A DNA stretch of 64,000 nucleotides from Acidiluteibacter sp963716125 (GCA_963716125.1 OY970294.1:434001-498000), one strand, 5' to 3'. Counted from the first letter of the stretch, positions 10,954 to 20,117 are shown. A program made the numbers and translations. Notes: generated by a model from the sequence alone, not told the origin.

Positions 10954-11537
10954 CTAAGCAAAGTTATAAATCCTGTAAATGAACCTGATTCACAAGCAGT
11001 TTCTGCATTTATAATATAATAATAGGTGCCATCGGTTACCTTTATACCAGTGCTTTTACCATCCCAAGTTTGATAATTAAAGGTGGAATTAGTCTTGAAA
11101 ACAGTAGTACCGTATTGATTGATTATCAGCAAATCAATTTTAGTGATGTTAGCAGATATAACCATTTTTAATTCGTCGTTAATACCATCAGAGTTTGGAC
11201 TAAATGCTTTTTGTATAGCCACTTCAGACTCTAAAGATTTATTGGGAATTACAACCAAATTAGTATCTAGGCACCCATTCCAATCTCTTGTCAATAATCG
11301 GTATGTCCCTTCTTTGAGATTGCTAAAAGTTGATTGACTTGTAAAATTAGTATCCTTAATGGCATACATATAGGGCGCTTCTCCACCGAAAGTGCTATTT
11401 ATTGAAATTTGACCAATAGTTGAATTGCAAACTGTGGGAATTATTTTATAATTCGTTACAATTATTGTAGAATCACAATTCGCAAGTGCAGTATTTAAAA
11501 AGCAAAATGTTAAAATAGAGTATATTATTATACGCAT
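10950..11537 (-). CDS. Small secreted protein with one SprB-like repeat and a gliding-motility-type C-terminal domain
   Basis: The 195-residue protein has a signal peptide (MRIIIYSILTFCFLNTALA). Residues about 25-95 look like one degenerate SprB repeat (GGEAPYMYAI ... LKEGTYRLLTRDWNGC). Residues about 108-195 form a gliding-motility-associated C-terminal domain, with AFSPNSDGINDELK, a central INQYGTTVFKT, and W-DGK....v-DGTYYYii. This domain acts as a T9SS type B export signal. The protein is very short for a carrier of this domain, so little remains but a repeat and the export tag. It is translationally coupled to the PorP/SprF gene and precedes the giant SprB-like gene, a layout that recalls the small genes beside sprB and sprF in Flavobacterium. 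Its role is unknown. Confidence 0.85.
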   Translation of the reverse strand: MRIIIYSILTFCFLNTALANCDSTIIVTNYKIIPTVCNSTIGQISINSTFGGEAPYMYAIKDTNFTSQSTFSNLKEGTYRLLTRDWNGCLDTNLVVIPNKSLESEVAIQKAFSPNSDGINDELKMVISANITKIDLLIINQYGTTVFKTNSTFNYQTWDGKSTGIKVTDGTYYYIINAETACESGSFTGFITLLR

Positions 11538-11596
11538 TTAAGTTATTTTTTAAAAACATAATAATAGAACTATTTTTTTAAAGACGCAAATTTATA

Positions 11597-13668
11597 TTAT
11601 TGAATACTGCTCCCGTTTGAGTTTAATTTATCAGGCTGAATAAAACTTAGCACACCTTCTTCATTTTCAGACATTAATATCATGCCATTACTTTCAACTC
11701 CTTTAATGTTTCTTGGCGCTAAATTGATTAAAACACTTACTTGTTGTCCAATAATATTTTCTGCTTGGTACGTTTCTGCTATTCCTGAAATAATCGTTCT
11801 TTTTTCAAAGCCTAAATCAACTGTAAGTTTTAAGAGTTTTTTCGTTTTTGCTACTTTTTCAGCTGCCAAAATAGTTCCAACTCGAATGTCCATTTTTGTA
11901 AAATCTTCAAATTGAATTATTTCTTTTGAAGCTGGAATACTCTTGTTTTCTTTCATTTTCTCTGCTTTTTTATTATTCAGTTTTTCAATTTGTTCTACTA
12001 CAGTTTGGTCTTCAATTTTTTCAAATAATAAAGACACCTCATTAATGGAATGATTGTCTGCCATTAGATCCATTCTACCTAGGTTATGCCAACTCAATTC
12101 TTTAATATTCAGCATATTCTGTAATTTCTCCGAACTAAAGGGCAAAAATGGTTTAAAGGCAATACTCAAATTGGCAGCTATTTGCAAAGCTATATTTAAA
12201 ATAACTTTTACCTTTTCCTCATCGGTTTTAATGAGTTTCCAAGGTTCAGTATCTGCTAAAAATTTATTTCCCAATCGGGCAATAGCCATTACTTCATTTT
12301 GAGCATCTCTAAATTGAAATTGACTCAACTTTTTATTGACTGATTTTATTAGGTCATTCAATTGAATTTCAATTGAATCGTATTCTTTAATTTTAGTATC
12401 GATTGCGGGAATTTTGCCATCATAATATTTTTGAGTCAAAACAAGTGCTCTATTGATAAAATTGCCATAAATGGCTACTAATTCTCCATTGTTTCTTGCT
12501 TGAAAATCTGCCCAAGTAAATTCACTATCTTTAGTTTCAGGAGCTATGCTGCATAAAACGTATCGTAAAACATCTTCTTTTCCCGGGAAATCTTCTAAAT
12601 ATTCATGCACCCAAACTGCCCAATCTCTCGAGGTAGAAATTTTTCCACCTTCTAAGTTTAAAAATTCGTTGCAGGAACATTAATAGGCAGATTATAATTT
12701 CCTGCTTCTTTCAATAAAATGGGAAAAATAATACAGTGAAAAACAATATTATCTTTTCCTATAAAATGTACCATTTGAGTAGATTCATCTTGCCAATAAT
12801 CTTCCCATTTTTTATTATTGTCTTTTGCCCATTGTTTAGTGGCTGATATATATCCTATAGGCGCATCTAACCATACATACAATACTTTACCTTCTGCATC
12901 TGATAAAGGAACTTTTACACCCCAGTCTAAATCTCTTGTCATAGCTCTAGGTTGCAAACCATTGTCTATCCATGATTTACATTGCCCAATAACTTGATTT
13001 CTCCACATCTTTGGATCATGATGGAATTTTCCGTCCAGTTTTCCATCTTCTACCCATTCTTTTAACCATGCTTCATGTTTTTGCATGGGTAAAAACCAAT
13101 GTGTTGTTTCCTTTTTTATAGGTGTATTCCCACTAAGCGTCGATTTTGGATGAATTAAATCATCAGGATTAAGAGTAGAACCACACTTTTCACATTGATC
13201 ACCATAAGCACTTTCAAAATTACAATTGGGACAAGTACCTATAATATATCTATCAGCCAAAAACTGATTGGCTTCTTGATCATAATATTGTTGAGTAGTT
13301 TTTTTCTCGAAGCTACCTTTAGCATCTAAGATTTTAAAAAAATCTTGTGCCGTTTCATGATGCAATGCAGATGATGTTCTATGATAAATATCAAAATCAA
13401 TACCTAACTGTTTAAATGATTTTTCAATCATAACATGGTATTTATCAACTACTTCTTGAGGATTAATTCCCTCTTTTTTTGCGCGAATAGTAATGGCGGC
13501 ACCATGCTCATCGGATCCACATACAAAAGCTACATCTTCTCCACTCATTTTTAAATAGCGCGCATAAATATCTGAAGGTAGGTAAGCTCCTGCTAAATGT
13601 CCAATATGCAAAGGGCCGTTAGAATAAGGTAATGCAGCCGTGATAAGATGTCTTTTTGGTGTTTTCAA
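11597..13668 (-). pseudogene. metG: Methionine-tRNA ligase, complete but for one frameshift
   Basis: Two abutting frames together give a full MetG of about 690 residues, which charges tRNA-Met. The first (12658-13668) has the HIGH motif at residues 21-24 and the zinc knuckle CPNC / CEKC at about 146-162. It stops after NVPATNF. The second (11597-12610) holds the anticodon-binding helices and a C-terminal EMAP-II/Arc1p-type tRNA-binding domain (FTKMDIRVGTILAAEKV...). The 47 bp between them encode the expected LNLEGGKISTSRDWAVWV, including the KMSKS-equivalent KISTS, but only in the -1 frame. The break is at a run of five Ts in the coding strand (plus 12658-12664 region) where six would restore the frame. 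As MetG is essential and only one copy is seen, a sequence error or a -1 slip is more likely than true loss. Confidence 0.85.
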
Positions 13669-13693
13669 ACTATTTTTAGTTATTTGTGGATGA

Positions 13694-13724
13694 CAAAGAT
13701 ATTTACAATAGATGACTAAGCCAA
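13694..13724 (-). promoter_or_regulatory. Candidate promoter of metG
   Basis: On the minus strand TTG (13722-13724) is followed by a 20-bp spacer and TATCTTTG (13694-13701), a perfect TAnnTTTG box with the preferred spacing. Initiation would fall near 13687, about 20 nt before the metG ATG. It lies in the 79-bp gap shared with the divergent LD-carboxypeptidase gene. Confidence 0.55.
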
Positions 13725-13747
13725 CTTCAAAATACTAAATTTGAAAA

Positions 13748-14650
13748 ATGAAAAAACCGCCTTATTTAAAAATTGGTGATACTATCGCAATAGCTGCAAC
13801 AGCAAGAAAAATCAGTGCTGCTGAAATAGAACCTGCAGTTCGTTTTTTTGAAAGCTGGGGACTGAAAGTAAAATTGAGCCAATATCTTTTTGCTGAGCAA
13901 CATCAATTTGCTGGAACCGAAGAAAAAAGAGTTGAAGCCTTTCAAGAACTGCTTGATGATATAAATGTTAAAGCAATTGTCTGTGCTCGAGGAGGCTACG
14001 GAACAGTGCAAATCATCGATCAATTAGATTTCAATCAATTTGCAAAATCACCAAAATGGATTATTGGCTACAGTGATGTCACTACTTTGCATGCGCATAT
14101 CAATAAAAACCTTGGAGTAGAAACGATACATGCTACCATGCCGATTAATTTTCCAAAAGATGGTATCGAGAATGAATCATTAAAAACTTTGAAAGCTGCG
14201 GTATTTGGTAAATTAGAAAAATATAGTTGGGAATATCACTCATCTAATCAGTTAGGACAAACAAGTGGAGAATTAATCGGTGGAAATCTTTCTATTTTAT
14301 ATAGTTTAAGTGGCACCAACTCTATGTATGACAAAAAAGATAAAATCCTATTTATTGAGGATTTAGATGAGTATTTATATCATATAGATAGGATGATGAT
14401 GAATTTGAAAAAATCAACTATGTTATCATCTATTAAAGGATTGATTGTTGGAGGAATGTCTGATATGAACGACAATACAATTTCATTTGGGCAAACTGCT
14501 TTAGAAATAATTCAAGATAGAATGAAAGAATATCAAATTCCTGTGGCTTATAATTTTCCAGCAGGGCATTGTGAACCTAATAAAGCGTTAATTTTTGGAA
14601 GAAATGTAACCTTTATAGTTATGAAAGAAGGCTCACACATCTATTTTTAA
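13748..14650 (+). CDS. ldcA: LD-carboxypeptidase (peptidase S66 family)
   Basis: The 300-residue protein matches the S66 family, which trims the terminal D-alanine from muropeptide tetrapeptides during cell-wall recycling. The N-terminal domain has the family opening (LKIGDTIAIAATA), ARGGYG at 80-85, and the catalytic serine in GYSD (S109). The C-terminal domain has GELIGGNLSIL at 174-184, the catalytic glutamate in LFIEDLDE (E204) and the histidine in AGHCEP (H274), so the Ser-Glu-His triad is complete. No signal peptide is seen, consistent with a cytoplasmic enzyme. It is divergent from metG, and its stop overlaps by 4 bp the end of the convergent secreted-protein gene. The short ATG-proximal leader has no clear ribosome binding site. 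Confidence 0.92.
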   Translation: MKKPPYLKIGDTIAIAATARKISAAEIEPAVRFFESWGLKVKLSQYLFAEQHQFAGTEEKRVEAFQELLDDINVKAIVCARGGYGTVQIIDQLDFNQFAKSPKWIIGYSDVTTLHAHINKNLGVETIHATMPINFPKDGIENESLKTLKAAVFGKLEKYSWEYHSSNQLGQTSGELIGGNLSILYSLSGTNSMYDKKDKILFIEDLDEYLYHIDRMMMNLKKSTMLSSIKGLIVGGMSDMNDNTISFGQTALEIIQDRMKEYQIPVAYNFPAGHCEPNKALIFGRNVTFIVMKEGSHIYF

Positions 14651-15273
14651 AAGGATTGATAACCCTTTGGAATTTTAAATTTTGAACCACTAATTATTTG
14701 TGGTTCAATTGATAAAACTTTATACTCAATTTGTAATTCTCTGTTTAAAGTATAGTAATTTGCTTTAATTGGCATTACATTTTCAGCAATTGGCAATTGT
14801 AAATATAATTTTTCTATGTAGTTTAAATTGGGTAATAATTGCAGCATTTGATAATAGAAATTGTAGTTGTTAATGGCTAAGTCATAAGTAACCGTTCTAC
14901 TTAATTTTTCTTCTACTACTTTCCATTGATTTACAGCTGAATTGAAAGCGCTATCAATTTCTATCTGTTTCAAAATGGTATAATCATAGGTAGTTGGGTA
15001 AGCAGTATTTTTAGAAATAGGCATGTAAATTTTTCTTTCTTTACTCATTATAAAAGAGGTAGAAGATTTAAAATCCATCAGAATAATACTCTTTTTATTA
15101 GGGGTTACTTTATTCCATTCTTCTATCCTTGCGCTGTCTTTTTTTAGATAGACATTTCTATAGATTAATTCATTACCATTTTCAATAGAAAACGAAATAA
15201 GACCTTCAAAACTACTTTGGCAAAAGCTAAAATTGAAAATAATTAGAAAGAAAAAACTGAGGAATGTCTTCAT
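14647..15273 (-). CDS. Secreted protein of unknown function
   Basis: The 208-residue protein has a signal peptide (MKTFLSFFFLIIFNFSFCQ). The mature part is rich in short strands (FEGLISFSIENGNELIYRNVYLKKD, ... ILMDFKSSTSFIMS ... YKVLSIEPQIISG). This looks like the DUF4412-type periplasmic or outer-membrane proteins of Bacteroidota, but I cannot assign the family with confidence. There is no lipobox, membrane segment after the signal, or T9SS sorting domain. It ends tail to tail with the LD-carboxypeptidase gene (4-bp overlap), and its start is 44 bp from the divergent yraN. Confidence 0.75.
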   Translation of the reverse strand: MKTFLSFFFLIIFNFSFCQSSFEGLISFSIENGNELIYRNVYLKKDSARIEEWNKVTPNKKSIILMDFKSSTSFIMSKERKIYMPISKNTAYPTTYDYTILKQIEIDSAFNSAVNQWKVVEEKLSRTVTYDLAINNYNFYYQMLQLLPNLNYIEKLYLQLPIAENVMPIKANYYTLNRELQIEYKVLSIEPQIISGSKFKIPKGYQSF

Positions 15274-15317
15274 TTAAGTAATTTGAGCGTAAATTTATTA
15301 CAAAAACCATACAAATT

Positions 15318-15680
15318 ATGGCTGAACACAATGAAATAGGAAAAATTGGTGAAGAAATAGCTCAAAAATTTGTTGCAGATTTGGGTTATAAGATAAAAGC
15401 TGTTAATTGGCAATTTAGAAAAGCTGAAATTGACATTGTATGCAAAGATAAGGAGTTTATTGTTTTTGTGGAAGTTAAAACAAGAACTTCCAGGTATTTT
15501 GAGAATCCAAAAGATGCTGTAACTATCACCAAGCAAAAAAACATCATTCGTGCAGCTCATGCCTATATAGAAGAAAATAATATTGATATGGAAGCTCGAT
15601 TTGATGTCATCAGTATTTTATTAACCTCTAAAAAACCCGAAATAGAGCATATTATTGATGCTTTTTATCCGTTAGTATAG
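15318..15680 (+). CDS. YraN family protein (UPF0102, endonuclease-like)
   Basis: The 120-residue protein has the full UPF0102 pattern: GKIGEEIAQKFV...GYKI near residues 7-26, NWQFRKAEIDIVCKD at about 34-48 and FVEVKTR at about 54-60. The E-D-ExK arrangement resembles a restriction-endonuclease-like nuclease fold, and the family has been proposed to act on DNA, but its role is not settled. Length is typical. Its end overlaps the end of the convergent PAP2-like gene by 9 bp. Confidence 0.9.
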   Translation: MAEHNEIGKIGEEIAQKFVADLGYKIKAVNWQFRKAEIDIVCKDKEFIVFVEVKTRTSRYFENPKDAVTITKQKNIIRAAHAYIEENNIDMEARFDVISILLTSKKPEIEHIIDAFYPLV

Positions 15681-16280
15681 CATAAATAATTGTGTAAAAA
15701 ACCCTATTAAAAATCCAGCGTAAATTTCTGTTGAGTTATGCGCTTTCAATTTTAAACGCGCTGTGCCTACTAAGCCACTTATAATAATAACCGCTGAAAA
15801 AGTAGAAATCAAATCTGTATCTGTTTTTAATATCAATAGAATTAACATTCCAGCTATTCCGCCCAAGGAAAGTAGATGTGCACTCAATTTTATTTTTATA
15901 TAGGTTGCCAAAAGCAATATAAATATTGAAATAGCTGCTGCTAGCGTAAAATAAAGTAACAAACTATCCATATTCCTTTGAATAAATATCCAAATACTTA
16001 GCGAAAACATCAACAGTGTAAATAGATATGGCCATTTGCGCTCATCTACATGCTTCATTTCTAATGAGCTAATTATTCCCCTTCTTTTTAGCATCCAGCT
16101 AAATAGAAGTGGCATTATTATCGTGTTGGTAATTAAAATAAAATAGACATAATTCTTATAGAGATCTGAATATCTGTAATTGTAAATAGTAGCACTATTA
16201 AAAATGATAAACATTCCTAAAAGTGGCATAAAAATAGGGTGGAAAATACGTGAAAGAAGATTTGCTAGCCAATTCGGCAT
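15672..16280 (-). CDS. PAP2-like integral membrane protein
   Basis: The 202-residue protein is almost entirely membrane helices, about six, starting MPNWLANLLSRIFHPIFMPLLG. Conserved polar positions recall a degenerate PAP2 phosphatase signature: K-x-SAHLL near residues 130-136 and AR-x5-AHNSTEIYAG near residues 174-188. In classical PAP2 enzymes the second would be SR-x5-H-x3-D, so S is replaced by A and D by E. Lipid phosphatase activity is therefore possible but not certain. The gene starts one base after the rpoN stop and must share its transcript. The asnS-rpoN-PAP2-like series looks like one operon. Confidence 0.7.
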   Translation of the reverse strand: MPNWLANLLSRIFHPIFMPLLGMFIIFNSATIYNYRYSDLYKNYVYFILITNTIIMPLLFSWMLKRRGIISSLEMKHVDERKWPYLFTLLMFSLSIWIFIQRNMDSLLLYFTLAAAISIFILLLATYIKIKLSAHLLSLGGIAGMLILLILKTDTDLISTFSAVIIISGLVGTARLKLKAHNSTEIYAGFLIGFFTQLFMLY

Positions 16281-16281
16281 A

Positions 16282-17736
16282 TTAAAGCTCCTTTCTTAAT
16301 CGTGCTACAGGAATATTCAGTTGTTCACGATATTTAGCAACAGTTCTTCGTGCTATATTATAACCTTTATCTCTCAGCATTTGAGAAAGCTTCTCATCTG
16401 TAATCGGTTTTTTCTTGCTTTCTGCTTCAATAAAGTCTTGAAGTATCTTCTTTACTTCTCTAGTACTCACCTCCTCACCGCTATCGGTTGATAAAGATTC
16501 AGAGAAAAATGATTTCAATAAAAATGTACCGTAAGGAGTATCTACATATTTGCTATTAACCACTCTTGAAACAGTAGAAATATCCAAATGAACCATGTCG
16601 GCAATGTCTTTTAGAATCATTGGCTTCAAATTAGTTTCATCACCATCCAAAAAGTATTCTTTTTGATAAGTGGCTATGGCTTCCATTGTATTTATCAATG
16701 TACCTTGGCGCTGTTTGATGGCATCTATAAACCATTTAGCACTATCTAACTTTTGTTTTACAAATTGAAGTGCCTCTTTTTGAGCTTTATCCGTCTTTTT
16801 AGATTCAGAATAAGCTTGCATCATATTTTTATATTCTCTACTTACCTTAAGATCAGGCGCATTTCTTCCATTTAGAGTTAATTCTATTTCGCCATCTTTT
16901 AAAGTTAATCCAAAATCAGGCACAATTACCTGTACATTTTTTACTGATTCATTAAGAGAATTACCAGGTTTTGGATTCAGTCTTAAAATTTCATCGATTG
17001 CAATTCTTAATTCATCATCAGTTATCTCGATACTTTTGATGATTTTTTGATAGTGTTTTTTGGTAAATTCCTCAAAATACTCTTCTAATATATGAGTAGC
17101 TAACACAATTGACATTTTATTTCTGTCTTTGCGATGGATTTGAATAAGCAAACATTCTTGCAAATTTCTTGCGCCAACTCCCGCAGGGTCTAACTGTTGA
17201 ATTACTCTTAAAATTTTTAAAAGTTCTTCTTCAGTAGTCATTATATTTTGAGTAAATGCCAAATCATCTTCTATAGCATTTAATTCTCTTCTTAAATATC
17301 CTGAATCATCAAGGCTTCCAATTAAATGCTGACCAATTTGAAATTCTTTTTCAGTTAATTGCTGCAGAGATAGTTGCAATTCTAATCGTTCATGAAAAGT
17401 CTTTCCACCACTTAAAGGAATTTGCTTTTCTTCATCATCTCTTCCTTTATTGCTTATATTATACTTATAATCAGGCGTTCCATCGTCATCCATATAATCA
17501 GAAAAGTCAAACTCTTCTTGAACATCGGTGGCATCATCGCGCTCTTCGTATTCTTCTTTTGTTTCTTCGTATTCTTCGTCATTATCTTTCCCTTCATCCA
17601 ACGCAGGATTTAACTCTAGCTCTTCCTTAATACGTTGCTCTAGGGAAACTGTAGGCAATTGAAGCAGTTTCATCAGCTGTATTTGCTGTGGAGAAAGCTT
17701 CTGAAGCATTTTTTGTTGAAGAAACTGTTTTAACAT
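16282..17736 (-). CDS. rpoN: RNA polymerase sigma-54 factor
   Basis: The 484-residue protein has the three sigma-54 regions. The Gln/Leu-rich region I that contacts activators is at residues 1-50 (LQKLSPQQIQLMKLLQLP). An acidic region II follows at about 52-95. The core-binding and DNA-binding region III ends with the RpoN box ARRTVAKYRE near residues 462-471. It directs transcription from -24/-12 promoters with ATP-driven activators; none of those activators is encoded in this window. The gene is 42 bp downstream of asnS and 1 bp upstream of the PAP2-like gene, all on the minus strand. Confidence 0.97.
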   Translation of the reverse strand: MLKQFLQQKMLQKLSPQQIQLMKLLQLPTVSLEQRIKEELELNPALDEGKDNDEEYEETKEEYEERDDATDVQEEFDFSDYMDDDGTPDYKYNISNKGRDDEEKQIPLSGGKTFHERLELQLSLQQLTEKEFQIGQHLIGSLDDSGYLRRELNAIEDDLAFTQNIMTTEEELLKILRVIQQLDPAGVGARNLQECLLIQIHRKDRNKMSIVLATHILEEYFEEFTKKHYQKIIKSIEITDDELRIAIDEILRLNPKPGNSLNESVKNVQVIVPDFGLTLKDGEIELTLNGRNAPDLKVSREYKNMMQAYSESKKTDKAQKEALQFVKQKLDSAKWFIDAIKQRQGTLINTMEAIATYQKEYFLDGDETNLKPMILKDIADMVHLDISTVSRVVNSKYVDTPYGTFLLKSFFSESLSTDSGEEVSTREVKKILQDFIEAESKKKPITDEKLSQMLRDKGYNIARRTVAKYREQLNIPVARLRKEL

Positions 17737-17778
17737 CGAAATTATAGGTTAGAAATCGGTAATAAAGATAGGTAAAAT

Positions 17779-19230
17779 TTAAAATTCAGCACTCTTTGGT
17801 GTTCTTGGAAAAGGAATAACATCTCTAATGTTCCCCATGCCGGTTACAAATTGTATTAAGCGCTCAAAACCAAGCCCAAAGCCACTGTGAGGAGCCGTTC
17901 CAAATTTTCTTAATTCTAAGTACCACCAAAGCTCTTCCTCTTCAATATGCATTTCTTTCATGCGTTTTTGGAGTAATTCTAGTCGTTCTTCTCTTTGAGA
18001 ACCTCCAACTATTTCTCCAATTCCTGGAAAAAGTATATCCATAGCTCTTACTGTCTTTCCATCTTCATTTTGACGCATATAAAAAGACTTAATCTCTTTA
18101 GGGTAATCCGTTAAGACTACTGGTTTCTTAAAATGTTTTTCTACTAAATATCTTTCATGCTCTGATTGTAAATCGGTTCCAAAGCCTTCAATTAAATATT
18201 GAAACTTTTTCTTTTTATTGGGGTTTGAATTTCTTAAAATTTCAATTGCTTCTGTATAAGTTAAGCGCTCAAAATCATTATCAACAACAAATTTTAATTT
18301 CTCAATTAAATCCATTGGTTGACGGTCTTCTTGCTTCTTATTTTTGTCCTCGTCGATTATTCTATCTTCAAGAAATTTTAAATCATCATAGCAATTATCT
18401 AATGCATAAGAGATTAAATATTTTAAAAATTCTTCAGCTAAGTCAATATTGTCTTCTAATTCATTAAAAGCTACTTCTGGCTCTATCATCCAAAATTCAG
18501 CTAAATGACGCGTAGTATTAGAATTTTCTGCTCTAAAAGTAGGCCCAAAAGTATACACTTTTCCTAATGCCATAGCTGCTGCTTCTGCTTCCAATTGTCC
18601 TGAAACAGTAAGGTTGGTTAGTTTGCCAAAAAAATCTTTTTTATAATCTATTTCGCCTTCTTTGGTTAATGGTGGATTTTTTTTGTCTAAAGTTGAAACA
18701 TTAAATGTTTCACCTGCTCCTTCAGCATCTGATCCTGTAATAATTGGAGTATGAATATTATAAAACCCATTGGAATTAAAAAAATTATGAACTCCAAAAA
18801 TTAAAGCATGTCTAATTCTACTCACCGCACTAAATGTGCTCGTTCTAAATCTTAAATGAGCGTTTTCACGCAAAAATTCTAAAGAATGTTTTTTTGGTTG
18901 TAAAGGGTATGTATTCGCATCAGCTTCACCTAAAACCTCAATAGATTGGGCTTCAATTTCGTATTTTTGACCACTTCCTTGTGATTCTACTAATTTTCCT
19001 TCTACCTTTATACAAGAGCCAGTAGTTACTTTTTCCACAGAATCTTCCCCTAGTACATTTAAATCAACTACCACTTGTAGGTTATGTGCTGTGGATCCAT
19101 CATTTACAGCAATAAATGCTACATTTTTGCTTCCTCTTTTGGTTCTTACCCACGCACTTAGTTTTATTTCAAGATTTGCCTGATCACTTTCCAATAAACT
19201 TTTTACAGTACTTCTAGCCATTTTAATCAT
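17779..19230 (-). CDS. asnS: Asparagine-tRNA ligase
   Basis: The 483-residue class II aminoacyl-tRNA synthetase begins with an OB-fold anticodon-binding domain (residues about 15-110), followed by the catalytic core. Motif 2 is visible as TFRAENSNTTRHLAEFWMIE, and motif 3 as GFGLGFERLIQFVTGMGNIR near the C-terminus, ending in IPFPRTP. The asparagine-type features separate it from AspS: short OB domain and length under 500. Two possible starts lie three codons apart (ATG at 19228-19230 and at 19219-19221). The second, MARSTVKSLLES, resembles family starts more closely. It probably heads the asnS-rpoN-PAP2-like transcript. Confidence 0.97.
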   Translation of the reverse strand: MIKMARSTVKSLLESDQANLEIKLSAWVRTKRGSKNVAFIAVNDGSTAHNLQVVVDLNVLGEDSVEKVTTGSCIKVEGKLVESQGSGQKYEIEAQSIEVLGEADANTYPLQPKKHSLEFLRENAHLRFRTSTFSAVSRIRHALIFGVHNFFNSNGFYNIHTPIITGSDAEGAGETFNVSTLDKKNPPLTKEGEIDYKKDFFGKLTNLTVSGQLEAEAAAMALGKVYTFGPTFRAENSNTTRHLAEFWMIEPEVAFNELEDNIDLAEEFLKYLISYALDNCYDDLKFLEDRIIDEDKNKKQEDRQPMDLIEKLKFVVDNDFERLTYTEAIEILRNSNPNKKKKFQYLIEGFGTDLQSEHERYLVEKHFKKPVVLTDYPKEIKSFYMRQNEDGKTVRAMDILFPGIGEIVGGSQREERLELLQKRMKEMHIEEEELWWYLELRKFGTAPHSGFGLGFERLIQFVTGMGNIRDVIPFPRTPKSAEF

Positions 19231-19421
19231 ATAAAATTGTCATTTTTTGAAGCCTTATCAGCTATTTGAACAAAAATGCAAAGAAAAGGTTTTTTTACTA
19301 ATAATTAATGCATAAATAGATATTTAGGGATAGATTTAAAATGCATTTTATCTCTTTTGCATCGCTCTAATTATTTTTTATATCGCACTTATATAATTGA
19401 CTATGTGATTTTAATAAATAT

Positions 19422-19453
19422 TAGGAAACATTTATTACAAAAAACGTTTCCTA
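19422..19453. promoter_or_regulatory. Inverted repeat, candidate TetR operator
   Basis: The 8-bp arms TAGGAAAC (19422-19429) and GTTTCCTA (19446-19453) are perfectly complementary across a 16-bp AT-rich spacer. The right arm covers the place where the -33 element of the tetR promoter should be. A TetR-family repressor gene starts 34 bp downstream and leads an efflux operon, so autoregulation through this site is the natural inference. The 16-bp spacer is longer than in classical tetO-like operators. Confidence 0.5.
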
Positions 19454-19469
19454 TGATCAAAATGTTGTA

Positions 19470-19477
19470 TAGTTTTG
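19470..19477 (+). promoter_or_regulatory. -7 box of the tetR-efflux operon
   Basis: TAGTTTTG matches the Bacteroidota TAnnTTTG -7 element. It lies 10 bp before the ATG at 19488, so the leader would be only a few bases. No good TTTG -33 element precedes it; that place is occupied by the right arm of the candidate operator. Confidence 0.4.
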
Positions 19478-19487
19478 CACCCTCAAT

Positions 19488-20099
19488 ATGGAATCAGGAG
19501 AAAAAAATATTTTGGAGGACATTCGTCAACTTTTTATCAGTTATGGTATTAAAAGCCTGACAATGGATGATATTGCCAAAAATCTAGGAATTTCTAAAAA
19601 GACACTTTATATCTCTTTTAAAAATAAAAAAGATGTAGTGAATAAGGTGACTAAGCATCAAATAACTTGTGATCAATGTGATGTAGAATCAATCAGCCAA
19701 GAAGGAGAAAATGCTATTGACGAATTGGTAGGAGTAAGTAGGAAGCTGAATGAAAAATTTGCAAAAGGACATCCATCTTTACTTTATGATATTAAAAAAT
19801 ATTATCCATTAGCTTGGAAAAAGATTACTGAACACAAGGAGAAATTTGTTTTCAATAAAATAAATCGAAATATTGAAAGAGGTATGAAAGAGGGTTTATA
19901 TAGAGAAAATATTAAGCCTCAAGTAATTGCTAAGTCATTTTTAGTAATGTCTGATGCCATGATGTCCAATAAATTAGCTTTTGAAGGAGAATTTAGTTTT
20001 ATGGAATTGCATCAAGAATTAATGCGTTATCATATTCTTGGAATTGCAAATAGTAAAGGTAGAGCTTATTTGAAACAGAAATTTAAAGAAGAAAATTAA
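19488..20099 (+). CDS. TetR/AcrR family transcriptional regulator
   Basis: The 203-residue protein has an N-terminal TetR-type helix-turn-helix at about residues 9-53 (DIRQLFISYGIKSLTMDD, IAKNLGISKKTLYISF). An all-helical ligand-binding and dimerisation domain follows (residues 60-203), with no recognisable ligand class. It is the first gene of an operon with TolC-like, membrane-fusion and RND pump genes (19-bp gap to the next), so it most likely represses its own efflux operon in answer to a pump substrate. An alternative upstream start in another frame (TATATC... region) is not supported, because the TetR domain begins properly at this ATG. Confidence 0.92.
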   Translation: MESGEKNILEDIRQLFISYGIKSLTMDDIAKNLGISKKTLYISFKNKKDVVNKVTKHQITCDQCDVESISQEGENAIDELVGVSRKLNEKFAKGHPSLLYDIKKYYPLAWKKITEHKEKFVFNKINRNIERGMKEGLYRENIKPQVIAKSFLVMSDAMMSNKLAFEGEFSFMELHQELMRYHILGIANSKGRAYLKQKFKEEN

Positions 20100-20117
20100 T
20101 AATAAATACAATAAAGG

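Noticed and set aside
11597..13668. MetG as two separate subunits
   Set aside because: The 47 bp between the frames encode the KMSKS-equivalent motif in the shifted frame only, so a split enzyme would lack it.
13736..13743. TAAATTTG as promoter of the LD-carboxypeptidase gene
   Set aside because: The ATG is only 4 bp further, so transcription would start at or after the start codon, and no -33 element is present.
15270..15560. 96-codon minus-strand frame
   Set aside because: It is antisense to yraN, which has clear family motifs.
19357..19560. 67-codon frame upstream of tetR
   Set aside because: It overlaps the operator, promoter and start of tetR in another frame and has no coding character.
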